64,000 bases of DNA, from NCBI RefSeq assembly GCF_020567525.1, contig NZ_JAJCVI010000001.1, positions 806,001-870,000 of the forward strand, in the 5' to 3' direction. The notes beneath the pieces were generated by a model. The model ran no database searches. It saw only the letters and a program-made list of their open reading frames with translations, and was not told where the DNA came from. Both the position numbers and the translations under genes were made by a program. This DNA is from Halorubellus salinus. Lineage in GTDB: Archaea > Halobacteriota > Halobacteria > Halobacteriales > Natrialbaceae. This document shows positions 34,037-42,723 of this stretch, piece after piece. Position 1 is the first letter of the stretch. Each line of letters opens with the position of its first letter.

Positions 34037-35257
34037 ATGGCGCGGCCACGGTCGGTGATGGTGGGCGTGGACGTGGCCGTGGGGCTCGTGGTGGGCGTGA
34101 GCCTGGGGTGCGTGTCGGGGTTGACGCCGGGCGTGCACGCGAACGCGTTCGCGCTCCTGCTCGCCGGCGTCGCGCCGTCGATGCCGGGGAGTCCGCTGGC
34201 GGTCGGGGTGGCGGTCCTGGGTGCGGGCGTGACGCATTCGTTCGTGGACGTGGTGCCCGCGATCTCGCTCGGGGTGCCGGACGCGGCGATGGCGGCGACG
34301 GCGCTCCCGGGGCATCGGCTCGTGCTGGCGGGGCGGGGGCGGGAGGCGCTCCGGGTGTCGGCGCTCGGGAGTCTCGGGGCGTGTGCGTTCGCGCTCGTCG
34401 CGGCGTGGCCGGTGACGGAAGCGATGCGCGTGCTCGTCCCGGTCTTGAACGCGCACCTGTCGGTGGTGCTCGTGGTGGCGACGCTCGCGCTCGCGGCGAC
34501 CGAGCGGTCGTGGCGGCACCGCGCGGCCGCGGTCGCGGTCGCCGCTCTCGCGGGCGGGTTCGGCGCGCTCGCGCTCGACGTCGAGGTGTCGGGGCCGCTC
34601 GGTGAGAGCGTGCTCGCCGCGATCTTCGGCGGGCTGTTCGGCGCGCCCGTGCTCCTGGACGCGCTCGACGGCGACGGCGTCCCGCCGCAGGGCGACGCCG
34701 CTCTGCGAGGGTCGCCGGTCGCACTCGCGGGTGCCGCGCTCGCCGGCACCGCGGGCGGCGGCGCGGTCGGCTACCTCCCCGGCGTCTCCAGCGGCGTCGC
34801 CGCCGTCCTCGCGCTCGCGGTCGTCCCCGGCGACGCCGGCGACCGCGGCTACCTCGCAACCGTCTCCGGCGTCAACACCGCGAACGCCATCTTCGCCGTG
34901 TTCGCGCTCGTCGCGTTCGGGACGCCGCGGACGGGCGTCCTCGTCGCGTTCGACGACATCGGCGCACCGCTCGTCCTTCCCGTGCTCGTCGCCGCGGTCG
35001 TCGTCGCCGGCGTCACGGGCGCGCTCGTCGTCGTCACCGTCGGCGACCGCTACCTCGCCGTCGTCGGCGCGGCCGACCAGCGGACCGTCGTCGCACTCGC
35101 CCTCCTCGCCCTCGCACTCGCCGCGTGGACGTTCGCGGGCGTCGTCGGCTGCTGTCTGTTCGCCGTCGCCACCGTCGTCGGTCTCGCGCCCGTCCGCCTC
35201 GGCGTCAAACGCGTCCACCTCATGAGCGTCCTCACCCTCCCCATCGCCCTCGGCTGA
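34037..35257 (+). CDS. TctA/DUF112-like multi-span membrane protein
   Basis: About 406 aa, strongly hydrophobic with 10 or more predicted helices. It resembles the archaeal branch of the TctA (tripartite tricarboxylate transporter large permease) family: a LGCVSGLTPGVHANAFALLL loop near the N-terminus and a second YLPGVSSGVAAVLALAVVPG in the C-terminal half, the two Gly-Pro-Gly re-entrant repeats of that family. No TctB or binding-protein gene is nearby, as is usual for archaeal members, so transport mode and substrate are unknown. I start at MARPRSV (34037); the frame opens 26 codons earlier with Arg-rich, unlikely sequence. Confidence 0.78.
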   Translation: MARPRSVMVGVDVAVGLVVGVSLGCVSGLTPGVHANAFALLLAGVAPSMPGSPLAVGVAVLGAGVTHSFVDVVPAISLGVPDAAMAATALPGHRLVLAGRGREALRVSALGSLGACAFALVAAWPVTEAMRVLVPVLNAHLSVVLVVATLALAATERSWRHRAAAVAVAALAGGFGALALDVEVSGPLGESVLAAIFGGLFGAPVLLDALDGDGVPPQGDAALRGSPVALAGAALAGTAGGGAVGYLPGVSSGVAAVLALAVVPGDAGDRGYLATVSGVNTANAIFAVFALVAFGTPRTGVLVAFDDIGAPLVLPVLVAAVVVAGVTGALVVVTVGDRYLAVVGAADQRTVVALALLALALAAWTFAGVVGCCLFAVATVVGLAPVRLGVKRVHLMSVLTLPIALG

Positions 35258-35383
35258 CGCACGGACGAACCGGACCCTGCGACCATGCGCTCGCAGGCTG
35301 CCCCTGCGGTCAGTGCAGAACACCTCTGGAACCGGCGACCTGGCGGTCGCCGGATGCTCAGGGAGTCGGCAAGAAAGACAACC

Positions 35384-35390
35384 GTTATAC
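35384..35390 (+). promoter_or_regulatory. TATA box for the zinc-finger/aEF-1beta pair
   Basis: gttatac, centred 27 bases before ATG 35414: leaderless transcript expected for the two-gene unit. Confidence 0.65.
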
Positions 35391-35413
35391 CCAAACGCCT
35401 CACACGGTGTTGT

Positions 35414-35593
35414 ATGAGCGAGTCACGAACAACGGAGCAGCGCCGGTGCATCTCCTGCGGGCTCAACATCGCAGGCACGAACGCCGCGCGCTTCAAGTGC
35501 CCCGACTGCGGGGACGTCATCTTCCGATGCGCGAAGTGCCGGAAGCAGAGCAACCTCTACGAGTGTGACGACTGCGGCTTCGAGGGGCCATAA
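35414..35593 (+). CDS. Zinc-finger microprotein (HVO_2753-like)
   Basis: 59 aa with four CPxCG-type knuckles: CISCG, CPDCG, CAKCR and CDDCG, eight cysteines in all, enough for two zinc sites. It resembles the Haloferax volcanii microprotein HVO_2753, which has been studied structurally and affects biofilm and swarming. The partner downstream is aEF-1beta, two bases after the stop, and ribosomal stalk genes lie upstream. A role tied to translation or RNA is plausible from this context but unproven. Confidence 0.88.
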   Translation: MSESRTTEQRRCISCGLNIAGTNAARFKCPDCGDVIFRCAKCRKQSNLYECDDCGFEGP

Positions 35594-35595
35594 CA

Positions 35596-35862
35596 ATGGG
35601 GAAGGTCGCCGCGAAGATCAAGGTCATGCCGCAGAGCCCCGAGATCGACCTGGACGACCTCCAGGACCGTCTCGAGGATTCGCTCCCCGAGGGCGCAAAA
35701 ATCAACGGCGTCGAGCGTGACGATGTCGCGTTCGGTCTCGTCGCACTCCTGCCGACGGTCATCGTCCCCGACGACGCAGGTGGGACGGAAGCCGTCGAGG
35801 AGGGCTTCGCCGAGGTTGAGGGCGTCGAGTCCATCAGCGTTGAATCCGTCGGCCGCATCTAA
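35596..35862 (+). CDS. ef1b: Elongation factor 1-beta (aEF-1B)
   Basis: 88-aa archaeal guanine-nucleotide exchange factor that recharges EF-1alpha with GTP. It begins [20 protein letters not shown] and continues with [20 protein letters not shown] and [17 protein letters not shown], ending in [19 protein letters not shown]: the compact alpha/beta sandwich typical of the family. Overall length fits exactly. Co-transcribed with the zinc-finger microprotein. Confidence 0.95.
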   Translation: MGKVAAKIKVMPQSPEIDLDDLQDRLEDSLPEGAKINGVERDDVAFGLVALLPTVIVPDDAGGTEAVEEGFAEVEGVESISVESVGRI

Positions 35863-35949
35863 GCGGCTCCCGCTTCTTCAACCGTTTTCACCCTCGCATA
35901 GCCACGGCGTCGTGTCGCGAGATCCCGTGTCGCCGTAGAACTCTCGTCG

Positions 35950-36639
35950 TCAGTCGTCGAGCGGTTGCGTTGCGAGGTCGGCGATGCGGTCGGTGCCGTC
36001 GTCGACGAGTCCGCCGTGATAGCAGAGCGTCCGGTCGACGTCGAGGTCGGCGAGCGCGTGAAGGGAGTCGTGGGCGCGTTCCTGATCGGGCGTGTACTGG
36101 GGTTTCGGGCCGTGGAGGCGGTCGTCGCCGTGGTCGGCGACGAGCGCGTCGCCGGCGAGGAGGAGGCGGTGGTCGGGGAGGTACAGCGAGACGTGACCGG
36201 GGCTGTGCCCGGGCGTGTTCACGACGCGCATCGGACCGGCGGTCGTGTTCAGTGCTTCGTCGCCGACGAGTTCGAGGTCGACGGTCGCGGGCGGGTACCG
36301 GTCGCTCTCCGGGTCGGCCTTCACGGGGAACTCGCGGCCATCGACGTACGGCGCCTCGTCGGTGTGCGCGACGACGAACGCGTCCACCTCGTCTTCGAGG
36401 GCTTCGAGTGCGCCTGCGTGGTCGCCGTCGTGGTGCGTGAGGACGACGGTCGAGACCTCGGCGAGTGCGAACCCGGCGGCGTCGAGTGCTTCGCGGATTT
36501 TCGGGACGGCGCCGGGGAGGCCGACGTCGACGAGGACGAGTCCGCGCGTGGTCTCGACGGCGACGGGGTGGAGTTCGAGTGCTCTGCCGTCGTGCTCGTA
36601 GGGGACGGCGAGGTCGTGCACGCCATCGGGGAGTGTCAT
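35950..36639 (-). CDS. Metallo-beta-lactamase fold hydrolase
   Basis: 229-aa MBL-fold enzyme. The zinc motif THHDGDHAGALEAL (HxHxDH variant with H-H-D-G-D-H) is at about 75-88, followed by VVNTPGHSPGHVSLYLPD (third His), LLAGDALVADHGDDRL (bridging Asp) and a late CYHGGLV. Glyoxalase II-like and lactonase-like members share this layout; substrate unknown. I start at MTLPDGV (complement of 36637-36639), where the first beta strand begins. Confidence 0.87.
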   Translation of the reverse strand: MTLPDGVHDLAVPYEHDGRALELHPVAVETTRGLVLVDVGLPGAVPKIREALDAAGFALAEVSTVVLTHHDGDHAGALEALEDEVDAFVVAHTDEAPYVDGREFPVKADPESDRYPPATVDLELVGDEALNTTAGPMRVVNTPGHSPGHVSLYLPDHRLLLAGDALVADHGDDRLHGPKPQYTPDQERAHDSLHALADLDVDRTLCYHGGLVDDGTDRIADLATQPLDD

Positions 36640-36783
36640 GCGTTCGCGTACGGCGACCAGCGTGGTATCGGTTCGGGTCCCGGCGTCGTGCTCGCTGGCG
36701 GGCCCGGAACCGCCGGCGGGGAGTGCGTGGGGCGCTGGCACGGTCCGACACGTGTTTATGAGGCCACGCGGTAGCGTGGAGTG

Positions 36784-38490
36784 ATGACTGACGTGGCACC
36801 GCCGACGCCGGGGCCGACGGCACCGGACCCGGCGGACGGCGAGGGGAGCGTGCACGTCCTCGGGACGGCGCACGTCTCCCAGGAGTCCGTCGACGAGGTC
36901 GAACGGACGATCGATGAGCGACATCCGGACGTCGTCGCGGTCGAACTCGACGAGGGCCGGTACCGGCAGCTCCGCGGGGAGACGCCCGACGACCTCGACC
37001 CGACGGACCTCCTGTCGGGGAACACCGTCTTCCAGTTCCTCGCGTACTGGATGCTGAGTTACGTGCAGGCGCGCCTCGGTGACCGGTTCGACGTGACGCC
37101 GGGCGCGGACATGCTCGCCGCGGTCGAGTCCGCGGAGGAACGCGGGCTCGGCGTGGCGCTCGTCGACCGCGACATCCAGACGACCATCCAGCGGTTCTGG
37201 AAGCGGATGACGTTCTTCGAGAAGCTCCAGACCGCGAGCGGGCTCGCGTTCGGGGCCGCGGACCCGCGCCTCGTCGGCGTGACCGTCGGGCTCGTCCTCG
37301 GCGTGTTCCTCGCGCCTCTCCTCGGGTTCGGGCTGCCGCTCGCGGGCGTGCTCACCGACGCCGGCCTGCTCTCCATCGCGAGCGGGGGGCTCGCCGCTGG
37401 CGTCGTCGGGTACGCGTCACTGACCGTGACGGACCGTTACCTCGACGAGTGGACGAGCATGGTCGCCGCCGCCGCGGTCGGCATCGGCGTCGGCGCCGCG
37501 GTCGCCGTCACCGGCGTCCTCGACCCGTACCTCGGTGGCATCGTCGCCGGGCCGCTCCGGAACCTGCTCGCGGGCGGGTTCGTCGGCATCGGCGGCGGCA
37601 TCGCAGTCGGCGTCGCACTCGGCGTGTTCTTCGACGCGCTCGGCGTCGGGAGCGGCGAGGACGTCGAGGAGTTCGACGTCGACCAGATGACGGACGCGGA
37701 CGTCGTGACGGTGATGATGGAGGAGTTCCGCCAGTTCAGCCCCGGCGGGGCGAGCGCGCTCATCGACGAGCGCGACGCGTACATCGCGCACAACCTCGTC
37801 GCGCTCCGCGAGAAGGGCTACGACGTCGTCGCGGTCGTCGGCGCCGGGCATCGCGCCGGCATCGAGGAGTACCTCGAACACCCAGATCGGCTCCCGCCGA
37901 TGGACGACCTCGTCGGGACCGAGTCCGGGTCGCGGTTCTCCATCGCGAAGCTGTTCGGGTACCTCATCACGCTCGGGTTCGTCGCGTTCTTCTCGCTCCT
38001 CGTCCTCGGCGGCGCCGAGGACGCGTTCCTCCTGCGGCTGTTCGCGGCGTGGTTCCTGTTCAACGGGACGTTCGCGTTCGTGCTCACGAAGCTCGCCGGC
38101 GGGCACTGGTCGAGCGCGAGCGTCGCCGGCGCGGTCGCGTGGATGACGAGCCTCAACCCCCTGCTCGCGCCCGGGTGGTTCGCGGGGTACGTCGAACTCC
38201 GGAAGACCCCGGTGAACGTCGCGGACATCGGGAAGCTCAACGACATCCTGAACGACCAGGAGTCCCCGCTCATGGACGTCGTCCGGAACCTCTTCGCGGT
38301 GCCGCTGTTCCGGCTCATCATGGTGGTCGCGGCGGCGAACATCGGGAGTCTCGTCGCGAGCGTCCTCTTCCCGGTCGTCGTCCTCCCGTGGCTCGCGCCG
38401 GAGGTCGGCGGCATCCAGGGCGTCCTCGACCTCCTCGTGCAGGGCGCGGAGAACGGCATCGACATCGTCCGCGGAGTGGTCGGGCTGTGA
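36784..38490 (+). CDS. TraB family membrane protein
   Basis: 568 aa. The N- and central soluble parts carry TraB/PrgY family motifs: VHVLGTAHVSQESVDEVE (GxAHVS at about 25), VVAVELDEGRYRQL (ELDxxR), GVALVDRDIQTT and VVAVVGAGHRAGIEEYL (GxGH). Two blocks of membrane helices follow or interrupt (about 160-290 and 390-560). The family includes the pheromone-shutdown protein TraB and the metalloprotease-like TIKI proteins; in archaea its role is unknown. The stop overlaps the GTG start of an M50 protease gene (GTGA), implying linked function at the membrane. Confidence 0.87.
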   Translation: MTDVAPPTPGPTAPDPADGEGSVHVLGTAHVSQESVDEVERTIDERHPDVVAVELDEGRYRQLRGETPDDLDPTDLLSGNTVFQFLAYWMLSYVQARLGDRFDVTPGADMLAAVESAEERGLGVALVDRDIQTTIQRFWKRMTFFEKLQTASGLAFGAADPRLVGVTVGLVLGVFLAPLLGFGLPLAGVLTDAGLLSIASGGLAAGVVGYASLTVTDRYLDEWTSMVAAAAVGIGVGAAVAVTGVLDPYLGGIVAGPLRNLLAGGFVGIGGGIAVGVALGVFFDALGVGSGEDVEEFDVDQMTDADVVTVMMEEFRQFSPGGASALIDERDAYIAHNLVALREKGYDVVAVVGAGHRAGIEEYLEHPDRLPPMDDLVGTESGSRFSIAKLFGYLITLGFVAFFSLLVLGGAEDAFLLRLFAAWFLFNGTFAFVLTKLAGGHWSSASVAGAVAWMTSLNPLLAPGWFAGYVELRKTPVNVADIGKLNDILNDQESPLMDVVRNLFAVPLFRLIMVVAAANIGSLVASVLFPVVVLPWLAPEVGGIQGVLDLLVQGAENGIDIVRGVVGL

Positions 38491-39101
38491 GGACCTCGAA
38501 CACCGAGATACGCGACCTCGGACTCGCGTGGATCGCGCTCTCGGTCGCGTTCGTCCTCCTGCTCTTCCGGAACGCGCTGTTCTCCGGAGAGGTCGTGGTC
38601 GTCGCGACGCTCTTCGGGATGTGCGCGCTCACCGCTGGCGTCGCCTTCCTCCTCCACGAGCTCGCGCACAAGGTCGTCGCGCAGCACTTCGGGCAGATCG
38701 CGGAGTTCCGCGCGGACTACCAGATGCTCGGACTCGCCATCCTGTCGGCGATGGTCGGGTTCCTGTTCGCCGCGCCCGGCGCGGTCTACCATCGCGGGAA
38801 CATCACGCCGAAGCAGAACGGCCTCATCGCCATCGCCGGGCCCGTCACGAACCTCGTGCTCGCCGGCGTGTTCTTCGCGCTGTTCGTCGTCGCACCCGGT
38901 GGCGGCCTGCTGTCGACGGTCGCGAGCCTCGGCGTCTGGATAAACGCCTTCCTTGCGGGCTTCAACATGATTCCCTTCGGGCCGCTCGACGGGAAGACCG
39001 TCAAGGACTGGAGTTTTGGCGTGTTCGCGGTCGCGTTCGCCGTCATGGGCGGGCTCGCCGCGCTCGTCCTGTTCACGGACGTCGTCCCCATCGCGTTCTG
39101 A
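38487..39101 (+). CDS. Site-2-protease-type membrane metalloprotease (M50)
   Basis: 204-aa polytopic protein. The zinc motif HELAH is at about 54-58 (AFLLHELAHKVVAQHFG) inside a membrane segment, and the third ligand region is NMIPFGPLDGKTV near residue 160. About six helices. Small M50 proteins of this type lack a PDZ domain and cleave membrane-embedded substrates. The start is GTG 38487, overlapping the TraB-family stop, so translation is coupled. Confidence 0.87.
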   Translation: MRTSNTEIRDLGLAWIALSVAFVLLLFRNALFSGEVVVVATLFGMCALTAGVAFLLHELAHKVVAQHFGQIAEFRADYQMLGLAILSAMVGFLFAAPGAVYHRGNITPKQNGLIAIAGPVTNLVLAGVFFALFVVAPGGGLLSTVASLGVWINAFLAGFNMIPFGPLDGKTVKDWSFGVFAVAFAVMGGLAALVLFTDVVPIAF

Positions 39102-39358
39102 CGCCACCGCTCCCGACGGCGTCGGTCCGGTGCTCGAGGGAACCCTTGACGCATCGGAGGCGTTATACGTCCACGAGAACGAGTCGAGAGTAGACGGCAC
39201 GGACGGGGAGCCCCTTTCATCTCGCGTGGTTCGCCACTCGGGGCCGGCTCGCCGGCCTAACCCGTCGCTCTACACTCCAGAGCGACGGCTATTCTCGTTC
39301 GACGACCGGGGAGTCGCGGCGAACTGAACGGAACGGGGTTCGACGGGCGGCGGTCGGG

Positions 39359-39655
39359 TTACTTCAGCGTCACCCACGTCAGGAAGACGAGCGCGACGAA
39401 CTGGAGGCCCCGGAGCGCGGCGACGGCCTGGTGGACGACCGGGTCCCCGCTGTACAGCATGTTCGTCGAGAAGAAGAAGTAGAGCGCGGTGACGTTCTCC
39501 AGGAGCATCACGAGCGAGAACGCGACGAGCCCCGCCGTCATCGGGGTCTTGAACGTCCGGTAGTTGCGCACCCAGACCGCGGTGAGGGTGAGAAGCAGTA
39601 CGGCGTTCACTGCCGAGAACGCGCTCGCGACGACCAGCAGGGTACTCATTGCCAT
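39359..39655 (-). CDS. Small three-helix membrane protein paired with an HTH protein
   Basis: 98 aa, no known function. Three hydrophobic segments (about 4-27, 38-62 and 78-96) separated by short polar turns (NYRTFKTP, YSGDPVVH). It starts 1 base after the stop of a winged-helix protein gene and so is co-translated with it; a second ATG two codons in (MSTLL) is possible. Paired small HTH/membrane genes are common in haloarchaea. Confidence 0.75.
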   Translation of the reverse strand: MAMSTLLVVASAFSAVNAVLLLTLTAVWVRNYRTFKTPMTAGLVAFSLVMLLENVTALYFFFSTNMLYSGDPVVHQAVAALRGLQFVALVFLTWVTLK

Positions 39656-39656
39656 G

Positions 39657-39932
39657 TTAGTCCATCTCCTCCGTGATCCGCTCGAACTCCTCGCGGTGGT
39701 GCTCGAACCGGTCGGTCAGGAAGTACATCGCGCCGTAGTCCTCGCCGCCCTTCTCGACGACGTCGTGCTCTAAGAGCGTGTCGAGGTGGTAGCGGACGGT
39801 GTTGTAGTCGAGGTCGACGACCTCCGAGAGCTGGTTCGCGTTCCGTGGTCGGTCCTCGATGGCGCGGATGATCCGTACGCGGCTCTGGCCGCCTCGCGTG
39901 CCGACCAGGAGGTACCAGAGCGCTTTCTCCAT
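39657..39932 (-). CDS. Winged-helix transcriptional regulator (ArsR-like)
   Basis: 91 aa. A single winged helix-turn-helix: RVRIIRAIEDRPRNANQLSE and VVDLDYNTVRYHLDTLLEHD (recognition helix), then a beta wing YGAMYFLTDRFEHH. No metal-binding cysteines or ligand domain is present. It probably regulates its own two-gene unit with the membrane protein downstream. Confidence 0.85.
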   Translation of the reverse strand: MEKALWYLLVGTRGGQSRVRIIRAIEDRPRNANQLSEVVDLDYNTVRYHLDTLLEHDVVEKGGEDYGAMYFLTDRFEHHREEFERITEEMD

Positions 39933-40004
39933 TCCTGTCTGTTCCCGGTATCGAACACATCAGTTAAATCACCGTCGCATTCCACGGTCGTCGCCGTGCC
40001 CGGG

Positions 40005-41465
40005 TCACGGTCTGACCTCTCGACGCACCCACCCGGAGGGGCCGCTCGGGAACGACCGGGATTCCGTCTCGGGCTGGCGGCGGCCGGTGCCGTCGGTGGC
40101 GCGGACGACGACCTCGGTGGGGGCGTCGAGGTCGAGCGTCGCCTTCCACTGTCGCCAGACGTCGTCGCCCGGGAGCGGGTCGGTGAGGTCGGCGTCGCGC
40201 CACGTCTCGCAGTCGTCGGTCGAGACCTCGACGCGGTCGACGCCGCGGGTGCCGGCGTACGCGGGGCCGGCGACGGTGACGCGGCCGTCGCCGTGACGTT
40301 CGACCGCGTGGAGCTTCGCGACCGTCTCCACGGGGCCGGTGCCCTCCCAGCCTTTCTTCTCCCAGTAGCCGTCGACGGCCTCGTCGAGGAACTCGATCTC
40401 GGTGAGCCACTTCGTGTTCGTCTCGCCCCAGTGCCCGGGGACGAGTGCGCGCACGGGGAATCCGTGGCCTTTCGGGAGTTCCTTCCCGTTCATGCCGTAC
40501 GCGAGCAGGCCGCCGCGGAGCGCTTCGAGCGGGAACTGGACGTGGTAGCCGTCGGCGGCGCGCAGCATCACGCACTCGCAGTCGCCCGTTGGCTCGGGTT
40601 CGTCGAGGAGCGCGTTCGTGGGGACGCCGGTCCAGACGGCGGTGTCTATCTTCTCGCCGTTCAGGTCGTCGCCGACGCACCGGAGCGTGTTGTACCGGTT
40701 CTCTGTGGGGAGCGCGCGGAGTTGCGCCATCGTGAACTCGCGTTCGGTGTCGACGGCGCCGGTGATGGAGACGGTGTGCGTGGCGGCGTTGCGCGACGGG
40801 TCGATGGCGTTGATGTCGACCTCGTAGTGCGCGCGCCGCGTCGAGACGAGGCCGCCGAGGCCGTCCACGTCGAACGAGGCGGGTGCGGCGGCGTCGAGCA
40901 TCGCTCGTGGTTCGCTGCCGCCGACGTCCGCGGCGGATTCTGGCGTGCGGAGGATGCCCGCTGCGGAGCCGAGCGCTGCGAGCGCGGAGACGCTCGCGAC
41001 GAGTTCGATGGTGCGGCGACGGTCGAGGTCGACGGTCGCGCCGGACGACCGGAGGAGCGCGACGGCGACGGGGACGGCCGCGCCGACGCCGGAGCCGATG
41101 GCGGCGAGCGGCGTCGTCGTCATGGCGTACGCGAGCAGGGCGACGGTGCCGGCCGTGGCGGTGACGGCCGCTGCCTTCGCGTCGGCGCGTCGGGCGACGG
41201 CGAGCCCGCCGAGTGCGACCGCGGCGAACGCGCCGACGGTGAGCGCGCCCGAGAGCGCGAGATGCAGGAGGTGGCCGGTGCTCCCGAGTTGCTCGATGCT
41301 GAACGTGACGAGCGCCGGCGGCGTCGCGTTCACGACGGCGGCGTCGACGCGACCGAGGACGAGCCGGTTCGTCGCGAGCCCGACCGCTGCGACGTTCCCG
41401 ACGACCGCGAGCACGCCGGCGGCAACCGCGACGAGTGCGTCGTCGCGAGACGGCGAGAGGTCCAT
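40005..41465 (-). CDS. Membrane-anchored sulfite-oxidase-like molybdopterin enzyme
   Basis: 486 aa in two parts. Residues 1-175 hold about five hydrophobic helices with no Tat signal. From about 205 onward comes a SUOX/YedY-type molybdopterin domain: ITGAVDTEREFTMAQLRALP, NTLRCVGDDLNGEKI (the Cys that binds molybdenum), TGVPTNALLDEPEPTGDCEC, KGHGFPVRALVPGHWGETNT and a C-terminal dimerisation domain with AYAGTRGVDRVEVSTD. No heme domain. An odd number of helices would place the catalytic domain outside the membrane if the N-terminus is inside. The substrate (sulfite or other oxyanion/sulfoxide) is unknown. Confidence 0.87.
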   Translation of the reverse strand: MDLSPSRDDALVAVAAGVLAVVGNVAAVGLATNRLVLGRVDAAVVNATPPALVTFSIEQLGSTGHLLHLALSGALTVGAFAAVALGGLAVARRADAKAAAVTATAGTVALLAYAMTTTPLAAIGSGVGAAVPVAVALLRSSGATVDLDRRRTIELVASVSALAALGSAAGILRTPESAADVGGSEPRAMLDAAAPASFDVDGLGGLVSTRRAHYEVDINAIDPSRNAATHTVSITGAVDTEREFTMAQLRALPTENRYNTLRCVGDDLNGEKIDTAVWTGVPTNALLDEPEPTGDCECVMLRAADGYHVQFPLEALRGGLLAYGMNGKELPKGHGFPVRALVPGHWGETNTKWLTEIEFLDEAVDGYWEKKGWEGTGPVETVAKLHAVERHGDGRVTVAGPAYAGTRGVDRVEVSTDDCETWRDADLTDPLPGDDVWRQWKATLDLDAPTEVVVRATDGTGRRQPETESRSFPSGPSGWVRREVRP

Positions 41466-41541
41466 GCTGACTGAACGGAAGGCCGCTCCCGTTGAAGAGG
41501 GTTTTCCGGGTTCTCTCTAGAATCCGTTCGAGATTCCCCGC

Positions 41542-41641
41542 GGGATCGGTCGCCGACGGTCGGGGATTCCACGCGAGATCGGTCGCCGACGGTCGGGGAT
41601 TCCACGCGGGCGCCCAGTTGCCGACGGTCGGGGATTCCGAC
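41542..41641. repeat. 33-bp tandem repeat array with phased palindromes before purM
   Basis: Three units: 41542-41574, 41575-41607 and a diverged 41608-41641. All contain gacggtcggggattcc. Inside each is the 11-base palindrome ccgacggtcgg (at 41553, 41586 and 41621), spaced 33 and 35 bases, about three helical turns. The array fills the divergent promoter region between the sulfite-oxidase-like gene (minus) and purM (plus), ending 33 bases before the purM start, so it may be an operator array. Confidence 0.8.
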
Positions 41642-41674
41642 GGACCTATGTGCTGGCCGGGCGGGCGTTCACGC

Positions 41675-42694
41675 ATGACCGAAGACGCGGCCGGTGAGGA
41701 CGCCGACGCGACCGAACCGACAGACGACGGCGAGGGGATGACGTACGCGGACGCGGGCGTGGACGTCGAGGAGTCGGAGCAGGCGACCGCGGCACTCCTC
41801 GACGCGGTCGGGAACGTCGTCGAGACCGAGTACGCGGGGTTGCTCGACATCGGCGACCAGTTCCTGTCGCTGGCGACCGACGGTGTCGGCACGAAGCTCC
41901 TCGTCGCGGAGGCACTCGGGGACTACTCGACGGTCGGTATCGACTGCATGGCGATGAACGTGAACGACCTCGTCGCGGCGGGCGTCCAGCCGGTCGCGTT
42001 CGTCGACTACCTCGCGGTCGACGAGCCCGACGAGGGGTTCGCCGAGCAGGTCGGCGAGGGCCTCCGGGTGGCCGCCGAGCGCGCGGACGTCTCGCTCCTC
42101 GGCGGTGAGACGGCGGTGATGCCCGAGGTCGTCTCCGGGCTCGACCTCGCGGGGACGGCTGCGGGGCTCGCGGACAAGGACGAGGTGTTCGACGGCGAGG
42201 CCGCCGTCGGGGACGAACTCGTCGCGTGGCCGTCGTCGGGCATCCACTCGAACGGCCTGACGCTCGCACGGAAGGCCGTGCAGTCCGAGTACGAGTACGA
42301 CGACCCGTTCCCGGCCGACCCCGAGAAGACCATCGGCGAGGTGCTCCTGGAGCCGACGCGCATCTACACGGACCTCCTCGGGCCGATGCGCGAGCACGAC
42401 GTTCGCGCGGCGGCGCACGTCACGGGCGGCGGCTGGCGGAACCTCTCCCGGATGGGCGAGTTCCGGTACGAGGTAGAGGATCCGTTCCCGGCCCAGGACG
42501 TGTTCGCGGTCGTGCAGGAGCTCGGGGACGTCGCGCCGCGTGAGATGTACGAGACGTTCAATATGGGGACCGGGTTCGTCGCGGCGGTCCCCGAGGGCCA
42601 GGGCGAGGCGCTCGCGGACGCGACCGAGGACGGGCGCGTCGTCGGCGAGGTCGCCGCCGGGGACGCGGTCGCTGTGCGCGGGATGGAACTGTAA
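41675..42694 (+). CDS. purM: Phosphoribosylformylglycinamidine cyclo-ligase (AIR synthetase)
   Basis: ATP-dependent ring closure of FGAM to aminoimidazole ribotide, step five of purine synthesis. Motifs: MTYADAGVDVE at the start of the conserved region, FLSLATDGVGTKLLVAEALG, GIDCMAMNVNDLVAAGVQP, LLGGETAVMPEVV, SSGIHSNGLTLARK and HVTGGGWRNLSRMGEF. Length 339 aa. It has a 20-residue acidic N-terminal extension. ATG 41675 is preferred; ATG 41648 would add nine unrelated residues and overlap the repeat region's end. Confidence 0.95.
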   Translation: MTEDAAGEDADATEPTDDGEGMTYADAGVDVEESEQATAALLDAVGNVVETEYAGLLDIGDQFLSLATDGVGTKLLVAEALGDYSTVGIDCMAMNVNDLVAAGVQPVAFVDYLAVDEPDEGFAEQVGEGLRVAAERADVSLLGGETAVMPEVVSGLDLAGTAAGLADKDEVFDGEAAVGDELVAWPSSGIHSNGLTLARKAVQSEYEYDDPFPADPEKTIGEVLLEPTRIYTDLLGPMREHDVRAAAHVTGGGWRNLSRMGEFRYEVEDPFPAQDVFAVVQELGDVAPREMYETFNMGTGFVAAVPEGQGEALADATEDGRVVGEVAAGDAVAVRGMEL

Positions 42695-42723
42695 GGCAGC
42701 GGCGGTCGCGTCGCCAGAAGCGG

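Noticed and set aside
34037-35257. Start at 33959 for the TctA-like protein
   Set aside because: The extra 26 residues are Arg/Cys-rich and cover the spacer after the L1 operon; MARPRSV leads directly into the first helix.
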